Source: Granulosicoccus sp947495035 (GTDB lineage: Bacteria; Pseudomonadota; Gammaproteobacteria; Granulosicoccales; Granulosicoccaceae). From it: a stretch of DNA of 64,000 nucleotides. The notes under the pieces were generated by a model. That model searched no databases. It saw only the letters and a list, made by a program, of their open reading frames with translations, and had not been told where the DNA came from. Shown piece by piece: positions 51,208-60,062 of the stretch. Where the stretch lies: assembly GCF_050589605.1 (NCBI RefSeq), contig NZ_JBNGOO010000004.1. One strand, given 5' to 3'. Each line of letters opens with the position of its first letter. Within the stretch, counting starts at the first letter, position 1. A program made the position numbers and the translations under genes.

Positions 51208-53954
51208 GATGACACCTCCATCCCGTCCTCTGAATCCAGCTCTGGCACCACAGCCTGTTCGTCGATTCGGCACAGGGATTTCAGATCACAATGCAGACAG
51301 GCCGTCTTCATCGGCGTCACTGTGGCCAGTCCCTGGCGGACCTCGCTGGCCACCCCGTCCAGTGCTTCGCGCCAGTGCGCACGCCAGTCGCTCCAGTTCT
51401 CCAGTGGTCGATCCGTTGCCTGCCCGCCGCGTGAACGAGTGACGCTGGTCTTGACCTTGGGTAACAGCGACGAATCGCTGGCCACTCCCTTGAAGGTGCA
51501 CTGGTGTCGCGCGACCTGCGCAAAACCGGCCCCTTCGATCTCATCATTGGTCAGTACATACAGGGGCAGCTGTGGGTTGACGATACGCTGATCAGCCCAG
51601 GTGTTGATTCTGCTGGAGGTGCCGGTCTTGTAATCGATGACGACCAGTGCTTCACCTATCCGATCGATCCGGTCCAGCATCACGTTCATGACGACGCCAC
51701 CGTGCTCGATGCTCTGTCGTTGTTCCAGTGATACGACCTCGAACGCCTGGCGTGGCATCTCGCATTGCACCAGCCATTCGTCAAGCAAGCCCTTGAGACG
51801 AATGGTTTCCAGCCTGCGCAGCGAGTCCGGTACCTGATATTCCTCGACAACCGCGTCAATCACCCGTTCCAGCTCCTGCAGGCGCTGCTCGTCACTCAAG
51901 GCCAGCAGTGCGGCATGACTGCCCACCGTCTGCCAGAACTGCTCCAGCGCGCTGTGCAGCAAGATGCCGTGCTGGCGAGGATCCAGCCCCAAACCGGCTT
52001 CCTCCAACGGCCGGATGGCCAGCCGGTGCAAGGCAAACGCACGGAAGGGACACAGCGCCTGATCCTCGAACAGGCGCGCCCCGCCACGCACTTCACTGCC
52101 CTCGGGCAAGGCCGGCCCATGATCATCCACGATGGCCTCCAGACGCAGAGAGGCCTGCAGTACCGTCGCAGGATCGATCAGTGGTGGCAGGTTCTCGAGT
52201 CGTTGCAGGCGTTCGGCAGCCGCCGCCAGACTGGCCGCCGAGGCTTCGAAGTCGGGTACCGATGCCACATCCAGTGACTTGCCGTCGCGCGCCCTGGCAT
52301 GACTGGCAATCAGCAGCGGCGCCTGCGAGCCCCACAGACGGAACTCACGCTCTGCCAGCGCCAGTCGCGCCGTTGCAGAGGCGACGGGCACCCCTTGAGC
52401 CTTCTGCGAATCGATGGAGACAAAGGGACTGGGAGACCCCGTGGGTGGCCATTGCTCGGTGTCCAGCCCGGCGACCCACAGGCAGTCGAAGTCGATGCCA
52501 TGGCTCTCGAGCCGCCCCATGATCTGGATGGGTGTGCTGGGCGTCTCCAACTGGAAGATGCGGTCGCGTGCCAGGCGCTGGATCAGACGCAGGGCGTCGC
52601 TGACGTTGACGCTTTCCCCGTCATCGAGCAACTGCATGTCATCGAGACACTCCATCCAGGCAGAGACAGCCTGGTACTCTTCGGTGTCGATCGACTTGCC
52701 GGGCCAGCCCAGCAGGCTGAGGCTGTCGCTGAAGCGTCGCGCCCATTCGCTCAGCGTGACACTGCTGAAGCGCGTGCGCTGCAGCAGCTGCTCGACCGGC
52801 TCTCGCAGGCGGCTGCCAGCGTACAATCTGTTCCTGAATTGCTCCAGCGTCAGGGACCGCACTCGCTCATCACGCAGACGGCGATCAAGTTGCTCGCGAC
52901 GCCGGGCTTCACTGGCCGAGGCTTCCGTGTACGGACTCAGCAACACCGCTGACAATTCACTGCCCTGGATGCTCCCCAGGCTGAGCCTGATCAGAGACAG
53001 GGCGGCGCTGACCACCGCGGTATCGCGCAGCGGCGTGCCCAGTGACAGATCATAGGGCCGGCCCTGCTGGCGTATCTGTTCCGGCGACATGCCCGGAAAG
53101 AACACGCGATCGAAAGCACGCATGACCGACGCCCTGCGTTGTTGCAAGTCTGACACCACCAGACCCAATGACTGCTCGACATCGTGCTCGAGTTCGGCGC
53201 GCATGTGATTCGCAATGGACAGTATTTCCTGTTCATCGTCCACGTACTCCCGGCTCAGCACCTGCGCCCGCGGCTGGCGCTGTGCCAGCTGCACGTTGAC
53301 ACCGGCCTCGCTCAGCATTCGGGTGAACTGCAGCAACTGTGGCGGCAGTTCGAGGAAGCCTTCGAAGATCACGGTATCCGGCAACAATGGCGCAGCCGCC
53401 GGCTGACTCAGCACCTCGCAAAGATGATCGGCGAGCGATGCCTCATCGATCCGACTCTGCGCCTCCAGCGCGTCGGTATAGCTGTGACACCAGCGCTGCC
53501 AGGTATATTGATCGTGCGACAGATAGTCGTCTTCCGGGTTGGCACACTGCCAGGCACAGGACATCTCCCAGGCCGACCTTGCGGCCACGGTGGCGGCATC
53601 CTTGTCCAGCAGTTCCAGATGCGCATCATCCTCGATGCATTGCCGCCACAACTTCTGCTGCAGCAGATCGGGCAGCAGCGTGCGCTCACTCAGCCCCGCC
53701 GCCAGAGCCGCATCGTGCAATGTGCGCAGCCAGGCGCGAAACGGCAGAATGGCAGGCGTTTCCCACCACTGACGCCCCTGCTGCAGCTGCCACCGGCTGT
53801 AGCGCGACAGATGATGGCGCGCAAGGCGCTGGTTGACGGTGAGCAGCAAGGCACCCTCAGCTACCTGTTCACTATGATCAATCACGATACGGTCTAACCC
53901 GGATAGTCTGCAGCACAGCGATGATGGCACAGCTCCGGCTGAATTAATCGGCAT
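51204..53954 (-). CDS. AddB-like PD-(D/E)XK nuclease
   Basis: About 916 residues. The N-terminal two thirds is a degenerate helicase-like fold without Walker A. The nuclease domain shows HGILLHSALEQFW, then DRIDRIGEALVVIDYKTG with the D...DYK catalytic set. Iron-sulfur staple cysteines are CPFRAFA before the nuclease and CLHCDLKSLC at the end. It matches the proteobacterial 'probable DNA repair protein' partner of AddA-like helicases. The ATG at 53954 has a poor ribosome binding site; TTG 53966 or a GTG about 24 codons downstream are alternatives. Divergent from galE. Confidence 0.85.
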   Translation of the reverse strand: MPINSAGAVPSSLCCRLSGLDRIVIDHSEQVAEGALLLTVNQRLARHHLSRYSRWQLQQGRQWWETPAILPFRAWLRTLHDAALAAGLSERTLLPDLLQQKLWRQCIEDDAHLELLDKDAATVAARSAWEMSCAWQCANPEDDYLSHDQYTWQRWCHSYTDALEAQSRIDEASLADHLCEVLSQPAAAPLLPDTVIFEGFLELPPQLLQFTRMLSEAGVNVQLAQRQPRAQVLSREYVDDEQEILSIANHMRAELEHDVEQSLGLVVSDLQQRRASVMRAFDRVFFPGMSPEQIRQQGRPYDLSLGTPLRDTAVVSAALSLIRLSLGSIQGSELSAVLLSPYTEASASEARRREQLDRRLRDERVRSLTLEQFRNRLYAGSRLREPVEQLLQRTRFSSVTLSEWARRFSDSLSLLGWPGKSIDTEEYQAVSAWMECLDDMQLLDDGESVNVSDALRLIQRLARDRIFQLETPSTPIQIMGRLESHGIDFDCLWVAGLDTEQWPPTGSPSPFVSIDSQKAQGVPVASATARLALAEREFRLWGSQAPLLIASHARARDGKSLDVASVPDFEASAASLAAAAERLQRLENLPPLIDPATVLQASLRLEAIVDDHGPALPEGSEVRGGARLFEDQALCPFRAFALHRLAIRPLEEAGLGLDPRQHGILLHSALEQFWQTVGSHAALLALSDEQRLQELERVIDAVVEEYQVPDSLRRLETIRLKGLLDEWLVQCEMPRQAFEVVSLEQRQSIEHGGVVMNVMLDRIDRIGEALVVIDYKTGTSSRINTWADQRIVNPQLPLYVLTNDEIEGAGFAQVARHQCTFKGVASDSSLLPKVKTSVTRSRGGQATDRPLENWSDWRAHWREALDGVASEVRQGLATVTPMKTACLHCDLKSLCRIDEQAVVPELDSEDGMEVSS

Positions 53955-54002
53955 CGAACGATACAATACCGATCAACCCATATCGCAACTGCAAGGCGGC
54001 CA

Positions 54003-55028
54003 GTGTCAACCATGAACAACAAGCCCATACTCGTTACCGGCGGAGCCGGTTACATCGGCAGCCATGTCGTCAAATTACTGGGAGAACGCGGCGAATCCGT
54101 GGTCGTACTCGATGATCTGTCAACCGGCAACGCCGATGCCGTACTGCACGGTGAACTGGTCGTCGGCAAGACCGGGGATATCGAACTGGTCAGCCAGCTC
54201 ATCGCCGACAAGGGCATCGACACCGTGATGCATTTCGCGGCACACACCATTGTTCCCGAAAGCGTCGAGAACCCGCTCAAGTACTATGCGAACAATACCT
54301 GCAGCACCCGCAACCTGCTGCAAGCCTGTCAGGACAACAAGGTCGCGAACTTCATCTTTTCCTCGACGGCCGCCACCTACGGTGTGCCGGATCCGAGCAT
54401 CGGTGCCTGCCATGAAGAGCTGCAGACCGCCCCCATCAACGCCTATGGCACCTCCAAGCTGATGTCCGAAGCCATGCTTCGCGACCTCAGTGCCGCCACC
54501 GACCTCAAGCATGTGGTGCTGCGCTACTTCAATGTGGCGGGTTCCGACCCGGATGGTCGCATCGGCCAATCCACCCCCAATGCCACTCTGCTGATCAAGG
54601 TCGCCGCGGAAGTCGCCCTGGGCAAGCGTGAACAATTGTATGTATTCGGCACCGACTATCCGACGGAAGACGGCACGGGGGTCAGAGACTATATCCATGT
54701 GTCCGACCTGGCAGCCGCCCACCTCTCGGCGCTGGATTATCTGCGCAAGGGGGGTGAGTCCACATTACTCAACTGCGGCTATGGGCATGGCTTCAGCGTA
54801 CGCCAGGTCATCGACGCGGTGGAGCGCGTGCACGGAGCGCCCCTCAAGGTCATCGAACAACCGCGCCGAGCCGGTGACCCGCCGGCGCTGATTGCCGCTG
54901 TCGACAAGATCCACCAGACCCTGGACTGGAAACCGCAATTCGATGAACTTGACACCATTGTCAGGACATCACTCGACTGGGAAAAGAAGCTGATGGCACG
55001 CCGCCACAACAGTGACAGCGCCAGCTGA
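54003..55028 (+). CDS. galE: UDP-glucose 4-epimerase
   Basis: 341 residues. Starts with GTG at 54003, which has AAGG six bases upstream; an ATG nine bases later is the alternative. NAD-binding GGAGYIGS lies near the N-terminus, the catalytic SSTAATYG and YGTSK (Tyr and Lys of the SDR triad) are at about 121-153, and RYFNVAGSDPDGRIG follows. It interconverts UDP-glucose and UDP-galactose for surface sugars. It faces the protein kinase gene, which converges with it 24 bases after the stop. Confidence 0.95.
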   Translation: MSTMNNKPILVTGGAGYIGSHVVKLLGERGESVVVLDDLSTGNADAVLHGELVVGKTGDIELVSQLIADKGIDTVMHFAAHTIVPESVENPLKYYANNTCSTRNLLQACQDNKVANFIFSSTAATYGVPDPSIGACHEELQTAPINAYGTSKLMSEAMLRDLSAATDLKHVVLRYFNVAGSDPDGRIGQSTPNATLLIKVAAEVALGKREQLYVFGTDYPTEDGTGVRDYIHVSDLAAAHLSALDYLRKGGESTLLNCGYGHGFSVRQVIDAVERVHGAPLKVIEQPRRAGDPPALIAAVDKIHQTLDWKPQFDELDTIVRTSLDWEKKLMARRHNSDSAS

Positions 55029-55051
55029 TCCCTGCGTCAGCAATCAGTCAT

Positions 55052-56590
55052 TCACAGCAGGACATCGCACTCGGCCGTATCGGCGAGTGCGTTGCCTGCC
55101 CTGAGCAGCTCGGACACATGTCGATAGAAGTGCAAATGGACTTTCGACGGCAGCTTGCTCAATGAACCCGCAGACAATTCCAGCGCCTTGACATCGGTCA
55201 GTGCCACGACATCATGCGACGCAGGAGCGCCGCTGATGAAACTGGCTTCGCCAAGACTGTCGCCTTCCGACAACAGTCGCAGATGGCGGTCCTGCGCCCG
55301 GATACTGGCAAGCCCGTCGGTGATCACCAGCAGACGACGTACCGTTGTCCCGCACGCTGTCAGCGTGTCCTGTGGACCAAAGCGGCGCACCTGCACACGA
55401 TCGAGCAACTGACTGATCTCGGCCTCGGAAAACGGCCTGAAAAAGGACTGCTGCCGAAGCCTGCGTATGAGCCTCTGCCGGGCCAGGGGGCGGCGACTCT
55501 GCACGCCGAATTTCTCGATGAACGGGCGCAGGGCACGCGCCATGTCCTGGCCTGTCTGGTAGCGAACCTCGGGTTTCTTTTCCAGCGCCCTGGCCAGCAC
55601 ACTGGACAGTTCCGCAGGCAGGTCCGGACGTATCTGACGCAGACGCGGTGCAGGTCGGTGAACGACCGTGCGGAACAGATCCTTCACCTTCTTTGCCTTG
55701 AACAACTGACGCCCGGTGAGCAGTTCGAACAGCACAGTTGCCAGCGAGTAGAAATCGCTGGGTGGCCCCAGATCACGCCCCAGAATCTGCTCAGGCGACA
55801 TGTAGTTGGGCGTGCCCAGTGTCGGCCCCTTGCGATTGAGCTCACCCTCATCTCGCAGGCCCACGGCAATACCGAAATCCAGCAACTTCACCACGCCATT
55901 GTTCGCCAGCATGATGTTCGCCGGCTTGATGTCTCGATGAAGAATTCCCTGCTGGTGCGAGTAGTCCAGCGCCATGCAGCACTCGGCAATCACACGCAAG
56001 GCCTCATGTACCGGCAACAGGGTCTTGCCCTTGCCGTATTCCTTCAGGGACTTGCCTTCAACCACCTCCATGACCAGGTAATTGAGCTCTTCGAATTGTC
56101 CGGCATCGTGTACGGTGACGATATTCTGGTGCGTCAATCGACCGGCGGCAATGATCTCGGTCTGGTAGGCACGTTGGGCCCCGGGTACCTTGCCAGTGGA
56201 CACATGCGCCTCACCCATTGGCGATAGCTTGATGGCCACTTCCCGTCCCAGCAGATTGTCCAGCGCCTGATGCACGACGCCGCAGGTACCGGAACCGATT
56301 CGTCGACCAATGGTGTAGCGACCGATCTGATCAGGCACCACGATATCCAGCGGCTTGATCGAGACCGGCGCCAATTTATCGTCGCCCTCCGGCTTCACAG
56401 CCGAGCCGTTCTCGCCCTTGCCGCCGGCAGATGCCGCATCGGCGCTGGATCGGGGCGTCTGTCTGGAAGCGGCAGGCTTTACCATGCCCGCATCCACTGC
56501 TCGTTGCTGCAACCGAGGTTCATTGCAGGCAAAAGCACGCCGGGCGAGACGTGAGGACGCTGAGGAGCGTTGTCGAACAGGCACGGACAC
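55052..56590 (-). CDS. Serine/threonine protein kinase with C-terminal cyclic-nucleotide-binding-like domain
   Basis: 512 residues. A basic, disordered N-terminus of about 85 residues. Hanks-type kinase domain at about 91-350: GSGTCG loop, VAIK with Lys121, HRDIKPANIM with Asp220, DFG with Asp238 and GTPNYMSPEQ. A second, cNMP-binding-like domain (about 395-495) has FGPQDTLTACGTTVRRLLVITDGLASI and LLSEGDSLGEASFISGAP, close to the phosphate-binding cassette. No membrane segment. The kinase is complete, so it should be active; the ligand and targets are unknown. Confidence 0.9.
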   Translation of the reverse strand: MSVPVRQRSSASSRLARRAFACNEPRLQQRAVDAGMVKPAASRQTPRSSADAASAGGKGENGSAVKPEGDDKLAPVSIKPLDIVVPDQIGRYTIGRRIGSGTCGVVHQALDNLLGREVAIKLSPMGEAHVSTGKVPGAQRAYQTEIIAAGRLTHQNIVTVHDAGQFEELNYLVMEVVEGKSLKEYGKGKTLLPVHEALRVIAECCMALDYSHQQGILHRDIKPANIMLANNGVVKLLDFGIAVGLRDEGELNRKGPTLGTPNYMSPEQILGRDLGPPSDFYSLATVLFELLTGRQLFKAKKVKDLFRTVVHRPAPRLRQIRPDLPAELSSVLARALEKKPEVRYQTGQDMARALRPFIEKFGVQSRRPLARQRLIRRLRQQSFFRPFSEAEISQLLDRVQVRRFGPQDTLTACGTTVRRLLVITDGLASIRAQDRHLRLLSEGDSLGEASFISGAPASHDVVALTDVKALELSAGSLSKLPSKVHLHFYRHVSELLRAGNALADTAECDVLL

Positions 56591-56675
56591 GGGTGACGTT
56601 GTAAACCTTTGGCACGACGAACGAATCGCGGATCATATCATTCTCGCATCAGTATCGAACAAGCCTCTCATTACC

Positions 56676-57269
56676 TCAGACTCCTGCGAAGCCAGACGCC
56701 AAGGTCATTGGCCGTACATCCGGGCCACTCGGCAGCGAGATCTTCTCCCTGTCCGTGCTCAGCTCGGGTACCGGCCAGATCGAGGCCACCACGGCCGACA
56801 GCACGATGAAGAATGCCACCGACATCACGACGCTCACGAACATCCTGACCTCGAAGGTATGCCTGATGACATGCGCCATCAGTGACAGCCCCCAGACCAG
56901 CAACACGAAATCGGCCACCGTACTCGTTGCCATGGCCGCACCCGTGGCATCGGGGCGCAAGGCGAACAGCGGCAGGGCTGCAAGGTTGATGAAGGTGGAT
57001 GCCCCGCACAGACCACCAAACGCCTGCTCGAAGCGGGCCGTGCGACCGACGATACTCAAGGCTATCCAGATTGCAACTCCGGTGCAGCCCAGATCGATCA
57101 CAGCCTGCAGAAACGCCCGCTCCACACCGAATGGCACAGCCACGGCCATGACGTAACTGACCAGCGCCAGTCCAGTCCCTATCTGCATCTGCTCACGGCC
57201 AGGCGGCAAGTCTTGCGGCTTGCCCATGAGAAACGCAATGTTGAAATACTGCTGAAGCAGGTTACGCAC
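56676..57269 (-). CDS. Polytopic membrane protein, unknown (Yip1-like shape)
   Basis: 197 residues with about five membrane helices (GLALVSYVMAVAVPFGV, VIDLGCTGVAIWIALSI, TFINLAALPLFAL, TVADFVLLVWGLSLMAHVI, FVSVVMSVAFFIVLSAVVAS). The N-terminus (QQYFNIAFLMGKPQDLPPG) and the helix pattern resemble Yip1-like bacterial proteins, but I cannot prove it. It sits 85 bases from the kinase start on the same strand and diverges from rnt. Confidence 0.6.
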   Translation of the reverse strand: MRNLLQQYFNIAFLMGKPQDLPPGREQMQIGTGLALVSYVMAVAVPFGVERAFLQAVIDLGCTGVAIWIALSIVGRTARFEQAFGGLCGASTFINLAALPLFALRPDATGAAMATSTVADFVLLVWGLSLMAHVIRHTFEVRMFVSVVMSVAFFIVLSAVVASIWPVPELSTDREKISLPSGPDVRPMTLASGFAGV

Positions 57270-57390
57270 AGTGCAGAACGTCGCGTATTCGGGAAAGGTT
57301 CGATGGTATCACTACACCGGCGTGTATGATTCTCCGCTAAGTTAACCTCCCTATCCTTTAATCCGCACCGCTCAGGAGCGCTTGGCGTAT

Positions 57391-58053
57391 ATGTATCAAC
57401 CCGGAAAAGCCTATTCCCTCAGTGAACGTTTCAGAGGCTATCTACCCGTCGTCGTGGATGTCGAAACCGGGGGCTTCAACGAGCGCAATGATGCCCTGCT
57501 GGAAATTGCCGCCGTTCTGCTGGACGTGGACGATCAGGGCAAGCTTCGCCCGGTCAAGAGCTACACCACCCACGTCGTCCCGTTCGACGGCAGCAACATC
57601 GAACCCAAATCACTGGAGATCAACGGCATCGACCCCTACCACCCGCTGCGGGCCGCCCGCGAAGAGCGTGAAGCTCTTGCGCACATCTTCAACCCGGTGC
57701 GCGATGCGGTATCGGCGGCCAACTGCACACGTGCCATCCTCGTGGGGCACAACGCCTTTTTCGACCTCAAGTTCGTCAATGCTGCCGCCGATCGCTGTGG
57801 CATCAAGAAGAACCCGTTTCATCCCTTCAGCTGTTTCGACACGGTATCCCTGTGCGGCCTGGCCTACGGGCAGACTGTACTGGCACGCTCCGCCGTGGCG
57901 GCAGGGATGGAATGGGACACCTCGGAGGCACACTCCGCCATTTACGACACACGCATGACCGCCGATCTGTTCTGCTCGGTGGTGAATCGCTGGGAAGAAC
58001 TGCATGCAGGCATCGACGCACCCATCGCGGATGGGTCCTACGTGCCCCGCTGA
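57391..58053 (+). CDS. rnt: Ribonuclease T
   Basis: 220 residues from the ATG at 57391. DEDDh exonuclease motifs: VDVETGGFN (Exo I), LVGHNAFFDLKFV (Exo II) and AHSAIYDTRMTADLF (Exo III with the His). RNase T trims the 3' ends of tRNA and other stable RNAs as a dimer. AGGAG lies 12 bases before this ATG, or three bases before TTG 57382, so the start is not certain. arfB follows 15 bases after the stop. Confidence 0.95.
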   Translation: MYQPGKAYSLSERFRGYLPVVVDVETGGFNERNDALLEIAAVLLDVDDQGKLRPVKSYTTHVVPFDGSNIEPKSLEINGIDPYHPLRAAREEREALAHIFNPVRDAVSAANCTRAILVGHNAFFDLKFVNAAADRCGIKKNPFHPFSCFDTVSLCGLAYGQTVLARSAVAAGMEWDTSEAHSAIYDTRMTADLFCSVVNRWEELHAGIDAPIADGSYVPR

Positions 58054-58068
58054 GGACCCGCTGGAACC

Positions 58069-58485
58069 GTGCTGAAGATCAATGACACCTTGTCCATACC
58101 ACTCGAGGAAATCGAGTGGCAGGCCATCCGTTCACAGGGAGCAGGTGGCCAGAATGTCAACAAGGTGGCATCTGCGGTGCACTTGCGATTCGATATCAGC
58201 GCCTCGAGCCTGCCGGATCACATCAAGCAGCGCCTGATGAACATCAAGGACAAGCGACTGACCAAGGATGGGGTGATCGTGATCAAGGCGCAACAGCACC
58301 GTCGGCAGGAACAGAATCATGCCGATGCTCTCGAACGATTGGCCGAACTGATTCGGCTGGGGGTGCATGTGCCGCAGAAGCGTCGACCAACCCGACCGAC
58401 ACGCAGTTCGGTGAAGCGACGCCTGGAGCACAAGACCCGCCACTCACGGCTCAAGGCCGGACGCGGCAAGGTCGATTTCGATTGA
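58069..58485 (+). CDS. arfB: Peptidyl-tRNA hydrolase ArfB (YaeJ), ribosome rescue
   Basis: 138 residues with a GTG start. The catalytic GGQ is in SQGAGGQNVNK (about 22-32). The basic C-terminal tail (KRRPTRPTRSSVKRRLEHKTRHSR) is the part that enters the mRNA tunnel of stalled ribosomes. It releases the nascent chain from non-stop complexes without tmRNA. It lies 15 bases downstream of rnt, so it is probably in the same operon. Confidence 0.93.
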   Translation: MLKINDTLSIPLEEIEWQAIRSQGAGGQNVNKVASAVHLRFDISASSLPDHIKQRLMNIKDKRLTKDGVIVIKAQQHRRQEQNHADALERLAELIRLGVHVPQKRRPTRPTRSSVKRRLEHKTRHSRLKAGRGKVDFD

Positions 58486-58541
58486 GATGAGGAACTGCCG
58501 GATGCAGGACAATCAGCCTGCCCGGCATGTTCTCGAACGCT

Positions 58542-58880
58542 TCAGTCTGAAGGTCGGGCCGCCTTGTCGATCATCTTCTGCAGCTCACCACTTTCTGCCA
58601 GCTCCATGACGATATCGCAGCCACCGACCAGTTCCTGTTCGATGTAGAGCTGCGGGAAGGTGGGCCAGTCGGACACCTGAGGCAGGGTTTCGCGAATGGC
58701 GGGGTCGGCAATGATGTTGACGAATGCAAATTCCTTGTTGCATTGCTTCAGCGCTTCCACGGTACGCATGGAAAAACCGCACATGGGCAACTGCGGTGTG
58801 CCTTTCATGTACAGGATCACCGGGTTCTCGGCAATCTGCTGCTCGATACGGGTACGGACGTCGGACGCTTGATCACTCAT
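58542..58880 (-). CDS. grxD: Monothiol glutaredoxin (Grx4 type)
   Basis: 112 residues. The active site is CGFS with Cys34 (LPMCGFSMRT). The glutathione and iron-sulfur binding contacts WPTFPQLYI and GGCDIVMEL are present. CGFS glutaredoxins carry [2Fe-2S] clusters for assembly and iron signalling. Converges with arfB; the gap holds GCCGG...CCGGC inverted repeats without a T run. Confidence 0.95.
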   Translation of the reverse strand: MSDQASDVRTRIEQQIAENPVILYMKGTPQLPMCGFSMRTVEALKQCNKEFAFVNIIADPAIRETLPQVSDWPTFPQLYIEQELVGGCDIVMELAESGELQKMIDKAARPSD

Positions 58881-59120
58881 GGTGCTGCTTGCTCACGGTC
58901 AGATACGAATTCATGGACAGACACGACAGTGTACGCCCGCCGCCTGGCAGGTACACCGGAATGAATCGTAATGTGGGGAATCACCGACAGAACTGCAAGA
59001 GCCCGACAAGGGACTGCAAGGACTTTTTCCGTGAAAAGTCGAGGTCGGCAGGGTGATACAGGGACAGAACCCGCCAGGTCGGTCAATGCCGACCCGGCAG
59101 GCAACAGCGAAGCCGAATGA

Positions 59121-59726
59121 TCAGCTGGCTGCTGCGAAACGCTCGGAGGTCTTCGCCCAGTCGACCACTTCCAGCCAACCGTCGATGTAATCAGGACGCT
59201 TGTTCTGGTACTTCAGGTAGTAGGCATGCTCCCACACGTCCAGCGCCAGAATGGGCGTACCCTGCTTCTCGGCCACCTGCATCAGCGGGTTGTCCTGATT
59301 GGGAGTGGAGGTGATCTCCAGTTTGCCGTCCTTGACGATCAGCCAGGCAAAACCGGAACCGAAACGACCGATACCGGCCTGCTTCAGACCGGATTTCAGC
59401 TCATCCATGGATCCGAAGGCCGAGTCGATGGCAGAGGACAGCTCGCTGCTGGGAGCACTGCCGCCGTTGCACATGGAGTTCCAGTACAGGATGTGGTTGT
59501 AGTAACCACCACCGTTGTTGCGGACTGCAGGCGATGTGCTGGCGTCCACCATGCCCATGACTTCTTCCAGGGACTTGTCAGCCATGGGCGTGTCGTCGAC
59601 TGCGCCCGTGAAATTGTTGAAGTAAGTGCGGTGATGCCGGTCATAATGGATTTCCATGGTCTGGGCATCCACATGTGGCTCGAGAGCCGTGAAGTCGTAA
59701 GGCAGGTCTGGAAATGAAAAGGACAT
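59121..59726 (-). CDS. sodA: Superoxide dismutase, Mn-type residue pattern
   Basis: 201 residues. Metal ligands His27, His78, Asp163 and His167 are all present (DVWEHAYY holds the last two). The second-sphere Gln is in STPNQDNPL (Gln144) and the region before the second His is RNNGGGYYNH, both as in MnSOD; FeSOD has its Gln in AAQVWNH instead. So Mn or a cambialistic enzyme is more likely than FeSOD. GGAG lies eight bases before the ATG. A GGTCGG/CCGACC hairpin follows the gene (59077-59094). Confidence 0.9.
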   Translation of the reverse strand: MSFSFPDLPYDFTALEPHVDAQTMEIHYDRHHRTYFNNFTGAVDDTPMADKSLEEVMGMVDASTSPAVRNNGGGYYNHILYWNSMCNGGSAPSSELSSAIDSAFGSMDELKSGLKQAGIGRFGSGFAWLIVKDGKLEITSTPNQDNPLMQVAEKQGTPILALDVWEHAYYLKYQNKRPDYIDGWLEVVDWAKTSERFAAAS

Positions 59727-60062
59727 GTAAATCTCCTGAAGGGTTGACCGATAAGACTGCCGCCGCCACGCTGCGCGTCGGCTCTACTGGTGACCGAGAG
59801 CATACCAAGACACAGCCGCAGGTGGCAGTCTGGTGTAAATCGGCATCTCCCGGGCGCAAATACAGCGGTAATGACCCGCATATGGTCTCACCGGAGTTTC
59901 CGCCTTGGCAAGCGTGGGGACCGACGAAAGCATATTCTGTATCGATCAGACTCATCGCCCCGCCATTTCAAGGGCCTCAACAAGCCCTGATGGGTTGGAC
60001 TGCGGCCGCAACTGTAATAGTATCAAGCGCCTGTTTCCCATAATAACCAAAGGCTTTTTCCA
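59727..60062. other. Divergent intergenic region, sodA-like and argD
   Basis: 336 bases that must carry both promoters. I looked for ArgR-like AT-rich palindromes and for Fur-like sites and see none I would defend. Confidence 0.4.
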
